Of a stretch of DNA of 5,011 nt, positions 1-5,011 are shown in pieces. Under the pieces are notes generated by a model. It was given only the letters and a program-made list of their open reading frames with translations, had not been told where the DNA came from and made no database searches. Origin of the DNA: Streptomyces sp. NRRL S-244 (GTDB lineage Bacteria > Actinomycetota > Actinomycetes > Streptomycetales > Streptomycetaceae). Numbering within the stretch: position 1 is the stretch's first letter; each line of letters begins with the position of its first letter. The translations under genes and the position numbers were made by a program. The DNA lies in assembly GCF_000717915.1 (NCBI RefSeq), contig NZ_JOCX01000056.1:1-5011 (forward strand). Direction: 5' to 3'.

Positions 1-219
1 GAAGTCCATGGCGACCGTGGTGGTCGTCTTGTCCCCGGTGTGGGTCAGATCGTCGATGCCGGCGGACGCGGACGTCATCACGGCTTCGGTGCGCAGCGGG
101 TTGATCTCGGAGACCGCGCCGACGAACGTGGTCTTGCCCACGCCGAAGCCGCCCGCCACCACGATCTTCGCGGAGGTGGTGGAGCGAGCCGCTCCGCCGT
201 TAGAGCTTGCGAAGTCCAC
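1..219 (-). CDS. cvnD: CvnD-type small GTP-binding protein, N-terminal part (cut by window edge)
   Basis: Codons 1-73 of a Ras/Rab-like bacterial GTPase of the conservon D class; the rest lies beyond base 1. The family is about 190-200 residues long. The P-loop (G1) is visible as GGFGVGKT at residues 23-30, with Lys29 and Thr30 as the expected phosphate and Mg2+ ligands. A Thr run (KTTTT, residues 64-68) sits where switch I / G2 is expected. I chose the GTG at 217-219 because it gives the family-typical start (M/V)DFASSNGG and has GAAAGGG at 226-232, 6 nt upstream. The start lies inside cvnC, giving a 20-nt overlap that suggests translational coupling. Known role: the switch of the conservon membrane complex, working with CvnA, CvnB and CvnC. 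Its specific signal and effector cannot be read from the sequence. The family assignment is very secure; which numbered S. coelicolor conservon it matches is not determined. Confidence 0.96.
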   Translation of the reverse strand, partial: MDFASSNGGAARSTTSAKIVVAGGFGVGKTTFVGAVSEINPLRTEAVMTSASAGIDDLTHTGDKTTTTVAMDF

Positions 220-760
220 TGAGCACCCTTTCGAGCAGTGTCACATCTGGCTGGCCGCCGGCAGACTCGTCGCCGCCGGGCTGGTGAATGGCGACAAGGC
301 CCGCCTCCGCCAGGTCGGCGACGAGGATGCGGGCGACACCAAGAGGAATGGAGAGAAGTGCCGAGATCTCCGCGACGGATTTGATCTCCTGGCACAGGCG
401 GCAGATGCGCTGGTGCTCGGGCAACTGCCCTTGCAGCCGCGCGGGGTCCGCCGTGGTACTGACCAGCGCCTCGATGGCGAGCTGGTAGCGCGGCCGGGTA
501 CGGCCGCCGGTCATCGCGTACGGGCGCACCAGCGGGTTGTGCGCCTTGGGGGCCTGCTGCTGCGAACCCCGGAGGGTCTGCTGCGAGGGCCGGTGGGGCG
601 GCTGGGCCTGCTGGGGCTGGCCGTACGGCTGCTGCTGGTAGGGATTGTGCTCCGGAACCGGCCGGCTGGGAGCGGAGGGGAAGTTGAAGCGGTTCTGGTC
701 GTGCTGCCCACCCTGCGGCTGCTGCGCGCCGCCATAAGGATGTCCTCCGGGTGTTGTCAC
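200..760 (-). CDS. cvnC: CvnC-type DUF742 protein, 186 aa
   Basis: A DUF742 family protein, the third member of a conservon. Residues 1-73 are a low-complexity Gln/Pro/Gly/Tyr-rich segment (for example YQQQPYGQPQQAQPP at 41-55), probably disordered. The conserved domain runs from about residue 76 to the end. It opens with NPLVRPYAMTGGRTRPRYQL, then LPEHQRICRLC with a Cys120-x-x-Cys123 pair, then a predicted winged-helix-like part (SVAEISALLSIPLGVARILV), and ends VTLLERVLSGLRKL. I chose the GTG at 758-760 because GGAGG (768-772) lies 7 nt upstream; an in-frame GTG at 809-811 would add 17 residues but has no comparable site. The N-terminal extension looks longer than in many CvnC proteins I recall. 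The gene is 93 nt downstream of cvnAB and overlaps cvnD by 20 nt, so it is likely cotranscribed with both. DUF742 proteins are thought to bridge the Roadblock protein and the GTPase; DNA binding is not shown. Confidence 0.96.
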   Translation of the reverse strand: MTTPGGHPYGGAQQPQGGQHDQNRFNFPSAPSRPVPEHNPYQQQPYGQPQQAQPPHRPSQQTLRGSQQQAPKAHNPLVRPYAMTGGRTRPRYQLAIEALVSTTADPARLQGQLPEHQRICRLCQEIKSVAEISALLSIPLGVARILVADLAEAGLVAIHQPGGDESAGGQPDVTLLERVLSGLRKL

Positions 761-763
761 GTC

Positions 764-772
764 TCCTCCTCC
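764..772 (-). promoter_or_regulatory. Strong ribosome binding site of cvnC
   Basis: The minus strand reads GGAGGAGGAGAC directly before the GTG at 758-760. The GGAGG core at 768-772 is 7 nt from the start codon. This site decides the cvnC start in favour of the internal GTG over the earlier in-frame GTG at 809-811. Confidence 0.8.
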
Positions 773-811
773 GACTCCAAGAACGCAGTACTCCCTGTGG
801 AACCGCGCCAC

Positions 812-827
812 CGCACCCTATGGTGCG
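812..827 (-). other. Small hairpin between cvnAB and cvnC
   Basis: A perfect 6-bp inverted repeat (CGCACC / GGTGCG) with a 4-nt loop lies in the 93-nt gap between the cvnAB stop (854) and the cvnC start (760). On the minus-strand transcript it would fold as CGCACC-AUAG-GGUGCG. It is too short and lacks a U run to be a convincing full terminator. It could be an RNA processing site, a 3'-end stabiliser or a partial attenuator that sets cvnC/cvnD levels below cvnAB; this is inference. Nothing else is evident in the gap apart from the cvnC ribosome binding site. Confidence 0.4.
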
Positions 828-853
828 ATGACGCGAAACGCACTGCCTGTTTG

Positions 854-1267
854 CTAGTTGAGAAGACTTCCCTGCAGCTCCGAGCGCAGTTCCGGGGTGA
901 GGACACTGCCTGCTCGGTCCACGAGGAGGGCCATCTCGTAGCCCACGAGGCCGATGTCGCACTCGGGGTGCGCGAGCACCGCGAGGGACGATCCATCGGA
1001 CACGGACATGAGGAAAAGGAACCCGCGGTCCATCTCCACAACGGTCTGGTTGACGGCGCCACCCTCGAAGATGCGGGAGGCTCCTGCGGTCAGCGACGTC
1101 AGACCGGAGGCCACGGCCGCCAGCTGATCGGCGCGGTCGCGCGGGAATCCGTCGGACATCGCCAGAAGAAGGCCGTCGGCGGAGACCACCACCGTGTGGG
1201 ACACCCCGGGGGTGTTGTCCACGAAGTTGGTGATCAACCAGTTCAGGTTCTGTGCCGCCTGGCTCAT
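854..1267 (-). other. cvnB: CvnB Roadblock/LC7 module, 137 aa, fused to CvnA (possible internal start)
   Basis: Residues 1020-1156 of the fused frame match a complete CvnB from its usual first residues (MSQAAQNLNWLITNF) to its usual end (LRSELQGSLLN). The Roadblock/LC7 fold spans about 1028-1125, with VVVSADGLLLAMSDGFPRD and FLFLMSVSDGSSLAVLAHP. In other conservons this is a separate protein; Roadblock/LC7 proteins of the MglB type regulate small Ras-like GTPases, and CvnB is thought to act on CvnD. The original start ATG survives at 1265-1267. GGAG lies just 3 nt before it, closer than optimal, so some free CvnB could still be made by internal initiation. The stop is TAG at 854-856. Listed separately so that the module is not lost within the long fusion gene. 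Confidence 0.85.
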
Positions 1268-4200
1268 CGTCTCCGCCGCGCCTTCGACCAGGTTGGCCTT
1301 GGGCACGCGCCGAGGGAGACCGGACGGGGTGATCCCGCCCGCCTTCGGCTCACGGAGTTTGGCGGCCTGCTGCCAGCGCTCGTCGTTGTTCGAGCGCCAC
1401 GCTTCGCTGCCTTCCTCGTCCCGCTCCGGGGCGGCGGGCTGCTGCTGTCGCTGCGGCCGCTGCTCGAAGAGGGATCCGGTGGACTCCGCTTCCTTCTGTG
1501 CCGGCTGCCACTGCTGCTGGCTGCCGCGGCGCGGCAGGCCCGCTCCGGTCACTTCGTGGCCGGTGTCGGCAGCGGCGCCCGGACGGTCGAAGCCTACGCG
1601 GTCCGGGGCGGGTTCGGGAGCGGCCGGGGGTTCCGATTCGGTCCCGTAGCCCGGCTGGTAGCCGCCGGAGTAGGTGTTCTGCTCGGGCCATTCTGCCTGC
1701 GGGGACGGGGCTGCGTAACCGCCGTCGTACGCCGGGGCGTCCTGCTGCCGATCCTGGTATCCGGCTTCCGGATAGCCGTAGTCCTGCTGCGGGTACGCCT
1801 CGTAGCCCTGCTGGGGCGCGTGGGCCTGCCGGGAGTCGTACGAGGTGTCGTAGCCCTGCTCGGGCTGCTGCTCGTACCCCTGATACGGCTGGTACCCGTG
1901 CTCCGGCTGGGGTTCCGCATACTCCTGCTCGGCGAACTCGCCCTGCTGCTCCTGCCCGTAGCCCACCTGGGCTTCGAGCGCGGCCCGGCGCTCCTGCTGG
2001 GCCAGGGAGCGGCCGACCGGGTCCAGCCCGGTGCCGTCGCCCTGCTCGTCGGCGCCTCTGCCCTCGTAGCGGGAGTCGTCGAAGCCCAGCTCGGCGGCCG
2101 TACGCATGGGGATGGCCTGCTGAACCTGCTGCTGCGGGATCATCGAGGAGACGGTGAAGTCGTCGTCCGGGATCCCCTCGCCACCACCACCATGGGTGAT
2201 CGCGTCGGGGAGCATGACCAGCGACGTGGTGCCGGCGGCCTCGCCCGAGGGGCGCAGCTGGACCCGGATGCTGTGGCGGTCCGCCAGCCGGCCGACCACG
2301 AACAGACCCATGCGCTGGGAGATCGCGGCGTCCACGGTGGGCGGGTTGGCCAGCTTGTGGTTGATGTCCGCGAAGTCCTCGGCGGTGAGGCCGATGCCCT
2401 TGTCGTGGATCTCGACCATCACGCGGCCGTCGGGCAGGCGGGTGGCGTTGACGCGGACCTTGGTCTGCGGGGAGGAGAACGTGGTGGCGTTCTCCAGGAG
2501 CTCGGCGAGCAGGTGCACGAGGTCGGTCACGGCCTGGCCGTGGATCTCGGCCTCGGAGACGCCCGAGAGCTCGATGCGCTCGTACTGCTCCACCTCGGAG
2601 GAGGCGGCGCGCAGGACGTCGACGAGGGGGACCGGCTGGTCCCAGCGGCGGCCCGGTTCCTCACCCGCGAGGATGAGGAGGTTCTCGCCGTTGCGGCGCA
2701 TACGGGTGGCCAGGTGGTCCAGGCGGAAGAGGTTCTCCAGCTGGTCCGGGTCGGCCTCGTTGTTCTCCAGGTCGGTGATGAGGGTCAGCTGGCCCTCGAT
2801 CAGCGACTGGTTGCGTATGGAGAGGTTCGTGAAGATCGCGTTGACGTTCCCTCGCAGGAGCGCCTGCTCGGCGGCGAGCCGGACCGCTTCCCGGTGGACC
2901 TGGTCGAAGGCGCGGGCGACCTCGCCGATCTCGTCCTGGGAGTTGATCGGGATCGGCGCGACACGGGTGTCGACCTTGCCCGGGTCGGTGCGCGAGAGCT
3001 GGTCGACGAGCATCGGCAGGCGCTGCTCGGCGACGTCGAAGGCGGCGGAGCGCAGCCGGCGCATCGAGTTGCTCATCTGGCGGGCCATCATCCCGGCCAG
3101 GATGAAGGCGGCGAGCAGGGCCACGACCACGATGGCGCCGGTCCAGATGGCGTCGTTGCGGGCCGAGTCGGAGACGGCGACGGAGTCGGTCACGGCCTTG
3201 TCGAGCAGGTTCTTCTCGACCTCGGCGTAGCCCTCGAGCTTGGCGGTGGCCGCGGCCTGCCAGGCCTGGGGCGTGGTGCCGCCCGCGATGACCTTGGTCT
3301 TGCTCTCGCCGCTGGCGATCGCCTCGGTCATGCCGGTGAGCACGGAGTTGTTCACGATCGGCGGCGTCTTGAAGGGGGTGCCGGCCTGCTCGGCCGCCCG
3401 CTTGGCGGCCGCGAGCTTCTCGGCGCCTTCCTGCGACCGCCTGCCCATGACCTCCTTGAGGCGGTCCACGTCCTCCTCGGTACCGGCCGCGACGTACTCG
3501 CCGATGGCGATGTCCTCGAGGTAGGCGTAGGAGGAGAAGGCGACGAGCTGGGCCTTGCGGATGTCCTCGTTCTCGTTCGGGCGCACCAGCAGGTGGGTGC
3601 CGACCGAGCGCTGGAGCGAGTTGGCCGCCTTGGCCAGTTCGATCGCGTAGACCATGCGGCCGTAGCTGGTGACGTTGCCGGTGCCCAGGCCGAGTTCGTT
3701 GGAGAACGTCATGAGGTAGTGCTGGACCAGCACGTACCCCTCTTCGGTCGGGATCGGGCCGTTCGCGCTCGGCGGGTTCTTCTTCGCCGTCTCCTGCGAG
3801 GCGTACGCCGTCTGGCGGACGGCCGCGAGCTTGGGCTCCTCCTGGTGGAAGAGCTCCAGGCGGCGCTCCAGCCCCTGGTTGGAGGGGAGGTCCTTCGAGG
3901 CCTTGGCGAACTTCTCCTTGGCCGCGTCGGTGGCCGCGTAGACCTTCGCGACGGTCTCGCTGTTCCGGTCGCCCTTGAGGAGCGGCTCGGCCGTGAGGTC
4001 GCGCTCGTTGAGGAGGGCCTGGCCGTATTCGGCCGCCGCCTGGACGATGCGGGCCGTCTTCTCGGCGTCCTTGGCTTCGTTCCAGGTGTCGATGGAGCCC
4101 TTCACCTGGAAGCCGCCCATCACCAGTCCGACGAGGACGGGGACGAGCAGGATCGCGTTCAGACGGGTGGGCACACGCCAGTTGCGGGGGGAGAACCTGC

Positions 4201-4324
4201 TGGTGCTGCCGCTTTTCACCGGTGGGTCGACGGGTACGTCGACGGGCGACGCGGCCGCGCGCTGCGGCGGGGTGAAGTTGCCGCGCGCGGGTTCATCCGC
4301 GGGGCTCGAGTTGCTTCGCCTCAC
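854..4324 (-). CDS. cvnA: CvnA-CvnB fusion: membrane histidine-kinase-like sensor joined to a Roadblock/LC7 domain, 1156 aa
   Basis: The conservon sensor, here continuous with the usually separate CvnB. Order: basic cytoplasmic N-terminus (1-52); membrane helix about 54-72; extracytoplasmic, mostly helical sensor of about 320 residues (73-392), the part usually called nitrate/nitrite-sensing (NIT) in this family; membrane helix about 393-413; HAMP-like linker about 414-485 (with DEIGEVARAFDQV); dimerisation region with LFRLDHLATRMRRNGENLL, where His537 is the candidate phospho-acceptor; and a HATPase domain with N-box ELLENA (Glu611, Asn612), DKGIGL (641-646) and GLFVVG (673-678). A Gln/Tyr/Gly/Pro-rich, probably disordered tail covers about 715-1000, with GLPRR at 929-933 and 1002-1006. 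Residues 1020-1156 are a full CvnB. The GTG at 4322-4324 is the first possible start after an in-frame TAG; GAGAGG lies 11 nt upstream. No response regulator is adjacent. Kinase activity is not guaranteed, and the ligand is unknown. The tail between GLPRR and the CvnA stop of relatives appears missing. Confidence 0.93.
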   Translation of the reverse strand: MRRSNSSPADEPARGNFTPPQRAAASPVDVPVDPPVKSGSTSRFSPRNWRVPTRLNAILLVPVLVGLVMGGFQVKGSIDTWNEAKDAEKTARIVQAAAEYGQALLNERDLTAEPLLKGDRNSETVAKVYAATDAAKEKFAKASKDLPSNQGLERRLELFHQEEPKLAAVRQTAYASQETAKKNPPSANGPIPTEEGYVLVQHYLMTFSNELGLGTGNVTSYGRMVYAIELAKAANSLQRSVGTHLLVRPNENEDIRKAQLVAFSSYAYLEDIAIGEYVAAGTEEDVDRLKEVMGRRSQEGAEKLAAAKRAAEQAGTPFKTPPIVNNSVLTGMTEAIASGESKTKVIAGGTTPQAWQAAATAKLEGYAEVEKNLLDKAVTDSVAVSDSARNDAIWTGAIVVVALLAAFILAGMMARQMSNSMRRLRSAAFDVAEQRLPMLVDQLSRTDPGKVDTRVAPIPINSQDEIGEVARAFDQVHREAVRLAAEQALLRGNVNAIFTNLSIRNQSLIEGQLTLITDLENNEADPDQLENLFRLDHLATRMRRNGENLLILAGEEPGRRWDQPVPLVDVLRAASSEVEQYERIELSGVSEAEIHGQAVTDLVHLLAELLENATTFSSPQTKVRVNATRLPDGRVMVEIHDKGIGLTAEDFADINHKLANPPTVDAAISQRMGLFVVGRLADRHSIRVQLRPSGEAAGTTSLVMLPDAITHGGGGEGIPDDDFTVSSMIPQQQVQQAIPMRTAAELGFDDSRYEGRGADEQGDGTGLDPVGRSLAQQERRAALEAQVGYGQEQQGEFAEQEYAEPQPEHGYQPYQGYEQQPEQGYDTSYDSRQAHAPQQGYEAYPQQDYGYPEAGYQDRQQDAPAYDGGYAAPSPQAEWPEQNTYSGGYQPGYGTESEPPAAPEPAPDRVGFDRPGAAADTGHEVTGAGLPRRGSQQQWQPAQKEAESTGSLFEQRPQRQQQPAAPERDEEGSEAWRSNNDERWQQAAKLREPKAGGITPSGLPRRVPKANLVEGAAETMSQAAQNLNWLITNFVDNTPGVSHTVVVSADGLLLAMSDGFPRDRADQLAAVASGLTSLTAGASRIFEGGAVNQTVVEMDRGFLFLMSVSDGSSLAVLAHPECDIGLVGYEMALLVDRAGSVLTPELRSELQGSLLN
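1625..1987 (-). repeat. Degenerate GY/Q-rich low-complexity segment coding for the CvnA tail
   Basis: This part of cvnAB encodes about residues 780-900 and contains ten Gly-Tyr dipeptides (788/789, 810/811, 816/817, 824/825, 840/841, 850/851, 855/856, 869/870, 888/889 and 892/893) in a background of Gln, Glu, Pro and Asp. Units such as QGYE, QGYD and AGYQ recur at irregular spacing. On the + strand it appears as repeated cctgctg and gtagcc words. It is a compositional, not an exact, tandem repeat. The encoded chain is probably disordered. A Gln- and Tyr-rich linker at this place is common in conservon A proteins; its function is unknown. Confidence 0.65.
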
Positions 4325-4425
4325 TCGACCAACAACCTCTCGGCGGTGCTACCAGCTAGTTAGTTGAATTCCAGCACGGTAAACGGTCCTGTTCCAAACA
4401 CTTGAAATCGGCCATTCACAGAGCC

Positions 4426-4451
4426 TTATGTCCCGCATAAATCGGACATAA
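4426..4451. promoter_or_regulatory. Perfect 8-bp dyad, candidate operator upstream of cvnAB
   Basis: TTATGTCC (4426-4433) is followed after 10 nt by its exact reverse complement GGACATAA (4444-4451). The spacer contains another CATAA. Half-site centres are 18 bp apart, close to two helical turns, which suits a dimeric DNA-binding protein. It lies 101 bp upstream of the cvnAB GTG, within the AT-richer part of the intergenic region. The regulator is unknown; I do not recognise the motif. Confidence 0.45.
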
Positions 4452-4499
4452 AGAGCGAGCTGCGGCAAATGAGAAGCCGGTTGTGAGCGCAGCGGCACC

Positions 4500-4528
4500 A
4501 GCCGACCGCACCCTGTGTCCGGTTGGCT
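4500..4528. repeat. Imperfect inverted repeat
   Basis: AGCCGACCG (4500-4508) and CGGTTGGCT (4520-4528) pair over 9 bp with one G-T wobble on the + strand (a C-A mismatch in minus-strand RNA), around an 11-nt loop. It lies between the terminator and the operator-like dyad. It could be a secondary terminator element or a protein site; the evidence is limited to the symmetry. Confidence 0.3.
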
Positions 4529-4556
4529 GCAATTCTCTGTCGAAACGTTATGAACC

Positions 4557-4596
4557 GAGAGGGCGGGCCGTGTCCTATGACACAGCCCGCCCTCTC
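4557..4596 (-). terminator. Strong hairpin terminator after the upstream cvnD
   Basis: Arms GAGAGGGCGGGC (4557-4568) and GCCCGCCCTCTC (4585-4596) are perfect 12-bp complements. After one C-A mismatch the stem continues with GTGTC / GACAC around a 4-nt CTAT loop. It starts 61 nt past the cvnD stop in the direction of transcription. No U run follows, which is common for Streptomyces terminators. It should separate the upstream conservon transcript from cvnAB. Confidence 0.8.
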
Positions 4597-4657
4597 ACGT
4601 TGTGAAGAACCCGTGGTACTTGAGTGGTGCCCCTTGAGCGCCGTTGCCCGAGTCGTG

Positions 4658-5011
4658 TTACTTGAGTCGGGCCATGAGGGCGTGCTCGACGAGCGTGATG
4701 AGCGCGCTCTTGGCGTCCGCCCGGTGGCGGGCGTCGGTGGTGATGATCGGGGCGTCCGGGCCGATCTGCAGGGCCTCGCGCACTTCTTCGGGGGTGTAGG
4801 GCTGGTGTCCCTCGAAGCCGTTGAGGGCCACGACGAACGGCAGCCCGCTGTTCTCGAAGTAGTCGACCGCGGGGAAGCAGTCGGCGAGCCGGCGGGTGTC
4901 GACGAGCACGATGGCACCGATGGCGCCGCGGACGAGGTCGTCCCACATGAACCAGAAGCGGTCCTGTCCGGGGGTGCCGAACAGGTACAGGATGAGGTCC
5001 TGGTCCAGGGT
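4658..5011 (-). CDS. cvnD: CvnD-type small GTP-binding protein of an upstream conservon, C-terminal part
   Basis: The last 117 codons of a second Ras/Rab-like CvnD; its N-terminus with the P-loop lies beyond base 5011. The visible part opens TLDQDLILYLFGTPGQDRFW, where GTPGQD (fragment residues 12-17) is the G3 / switch II motif with the catalytic-position Gln16. The G4 region reads ALNGFEG (62-68) instead of the canonical NKxD, and TTDARHRADA (91-100) is at the G5 position. It ends HALMARLK with TAA at 4658-4660. These departures from canonical Ras motifs are, as I recall, typical of the family and not signs of decay. It would be the last gene of a conservon upstream, and a strong terminator follows it. 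Role: GTPase switch of that system. Its position next to another cvnA shows that two conservons lie in tandem. Confidence 0.96.
   Translation of the reverse strand, partial: TLDQDLILYLFGTPGQDRFWFMWDDLVRGAIGAIVLVDTRRLADCFPAVDYFENSGLPFVVALNGFEGHQPYTPEEVREALQIGPDAPIITTDARHRADAKSALITLVEHALMARLK

Larger units (their letters stand above)
4325..4657 (-). promoter_or_regulatory. Intergenic region between two conservons; likely holds the cvnAB promoter
   Basis: 333 bp without a credible gene, between the stop of the upstream cvnD and the GTG of cvnAB. The half next to cvnD holds the terminator (4557-4596). The middle has an imperfect hairpin (4500-4528). The segment from about 4360 to 4460 is noticeably richer in A+T than the rest of the window and holds the dyad at 4426-4451. 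A terminator followed by an AT-richer stretch argues that the second conservon has its own promoter. I could not identify a convincing -35/-10 pair for the housekeeping or a known ECF sigma factor. The cvnAB ribosome binding site (GAGAGG) is at 4336-4341. Confidence 0.6.

Noticed and set aside
78..962. Minus-strand 294-codon frame overlapping cvnC, cvnD and the end of cvnAB
   Set aside because: It is in a different frame from the recognised conservon genes, and its sequence is Arg/Pro/Ala-rich without a known motif; a shadow frame.
1625..1987. Possible tandem DNA repeat or CRISPR-like array from the recurring gtagcc / cctgctg words
   Set aside because: Spacing is irregular, there are no fixed repeats with unique spacers, and the pattern is fully explained by Gln/Tyr/Gly codons in the sensor tail.
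2154..3230. 358-codon + strand open frame opposite the cvnAB sensor region
   Set aside because: Ser/Arg-rich translation with no domain, opposite a well-conserved HATPase/HAMP coding region; no sign of a separate gene.
8..4363. A 1451-codon open frame on the + strand across almost the whole window
   Set aside because: It runs antisense to three genes with clear protein family matches and crosses their gaps. Its translation is a Gly/Arg/Leu/Val-rich sequence without any recognisable domain. Very long antisense open frames are common in high-GC Streptomyces DNA because stop codons are rare opposite GC-biased third positions.
4325..4460. Search for a clear -35/-10 promoter upstream of cvnAB
   Set aside because: Several partial matches (for example TTGGAAC and TTTACC motifs) occur, but none pairs with a good -10 at correct spacing, so no specific promoter is called.
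4426..4917. 163-codon minus-strand frame covering the terminator and the end of the upstream cvnD
   Set aside because: It is out of frame with the clear CvnD protein and reads through a strong terminator hairpin; composition is that of a shadow frame.

Overview
This window looks like a piece of a Streptomyces (or close actinomycete) chromosome. It is very GC-rich, three of its genes start with GTG, and all genes lie on the minus strand. They belong to the conservon (cvn) family that is present in many copies in Streptomyces. In the standard order, a conservon encodes CvnA (membrane histidine-kinase-like sensor), CvnB (Roadblock/LC7 protein), CvnC (DUF742 protein) and CvnD (small Ras/Rab-like GTPase). 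In Streptomyces coelicolor, products of one such locus (cvn9) were shown to form a membrane-associated complex likened to eukaryotic G-protein-coupled signalling.

Layout, in the direction of transcription (right to left). (1) 5011-4658: the C-terminal 117 residues of a CvnD GTPase that ends an upstream conservon. (2) 4657-4325: a 333-bp non-coding stretch with a strong hairpin terminator (4557-4596), a second imperfect hairpin (4500-4528), and an AT-richer segment holding a perfect 8-bp dyad (4426-4451) about 100 bp before the next start codon. (3) 4324-854: one uninterrupted 1156-residue reading frame in which a full CvnA sensor runs directly into a complete 137-residue CvnB. (4) 853-761: a short gap with a small hairpin. 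(5) 760-200: CvnC, with a long Gln/Pro-rich N-terminal extension. (6) 219-1: the first 73 residues of a second CvnD, overlapping cvnC by 20 nt and cut by the window edge.

The window therefore spans two conservons in tandem: the end of one and nearly all of the next. The proposed mechanism is that the CvnA part senses a signal outside the membrane, its ATPase-like module and disordered tail lie in the cytoplasm, and CvnB and CvnC link it to the CvnD switch. No response regulator or effector gene is present.

The main novelty is the CvnA-CvnB fusion. The usual CvnA C-terminal tail, stop codon and cvnB leader appear to be missing, yet the reading frame and the cvnB ATG are intact. This is either a real covalent sensor-Roadblock fusion or a precise in-frame deletion, which could also be an assembly error.
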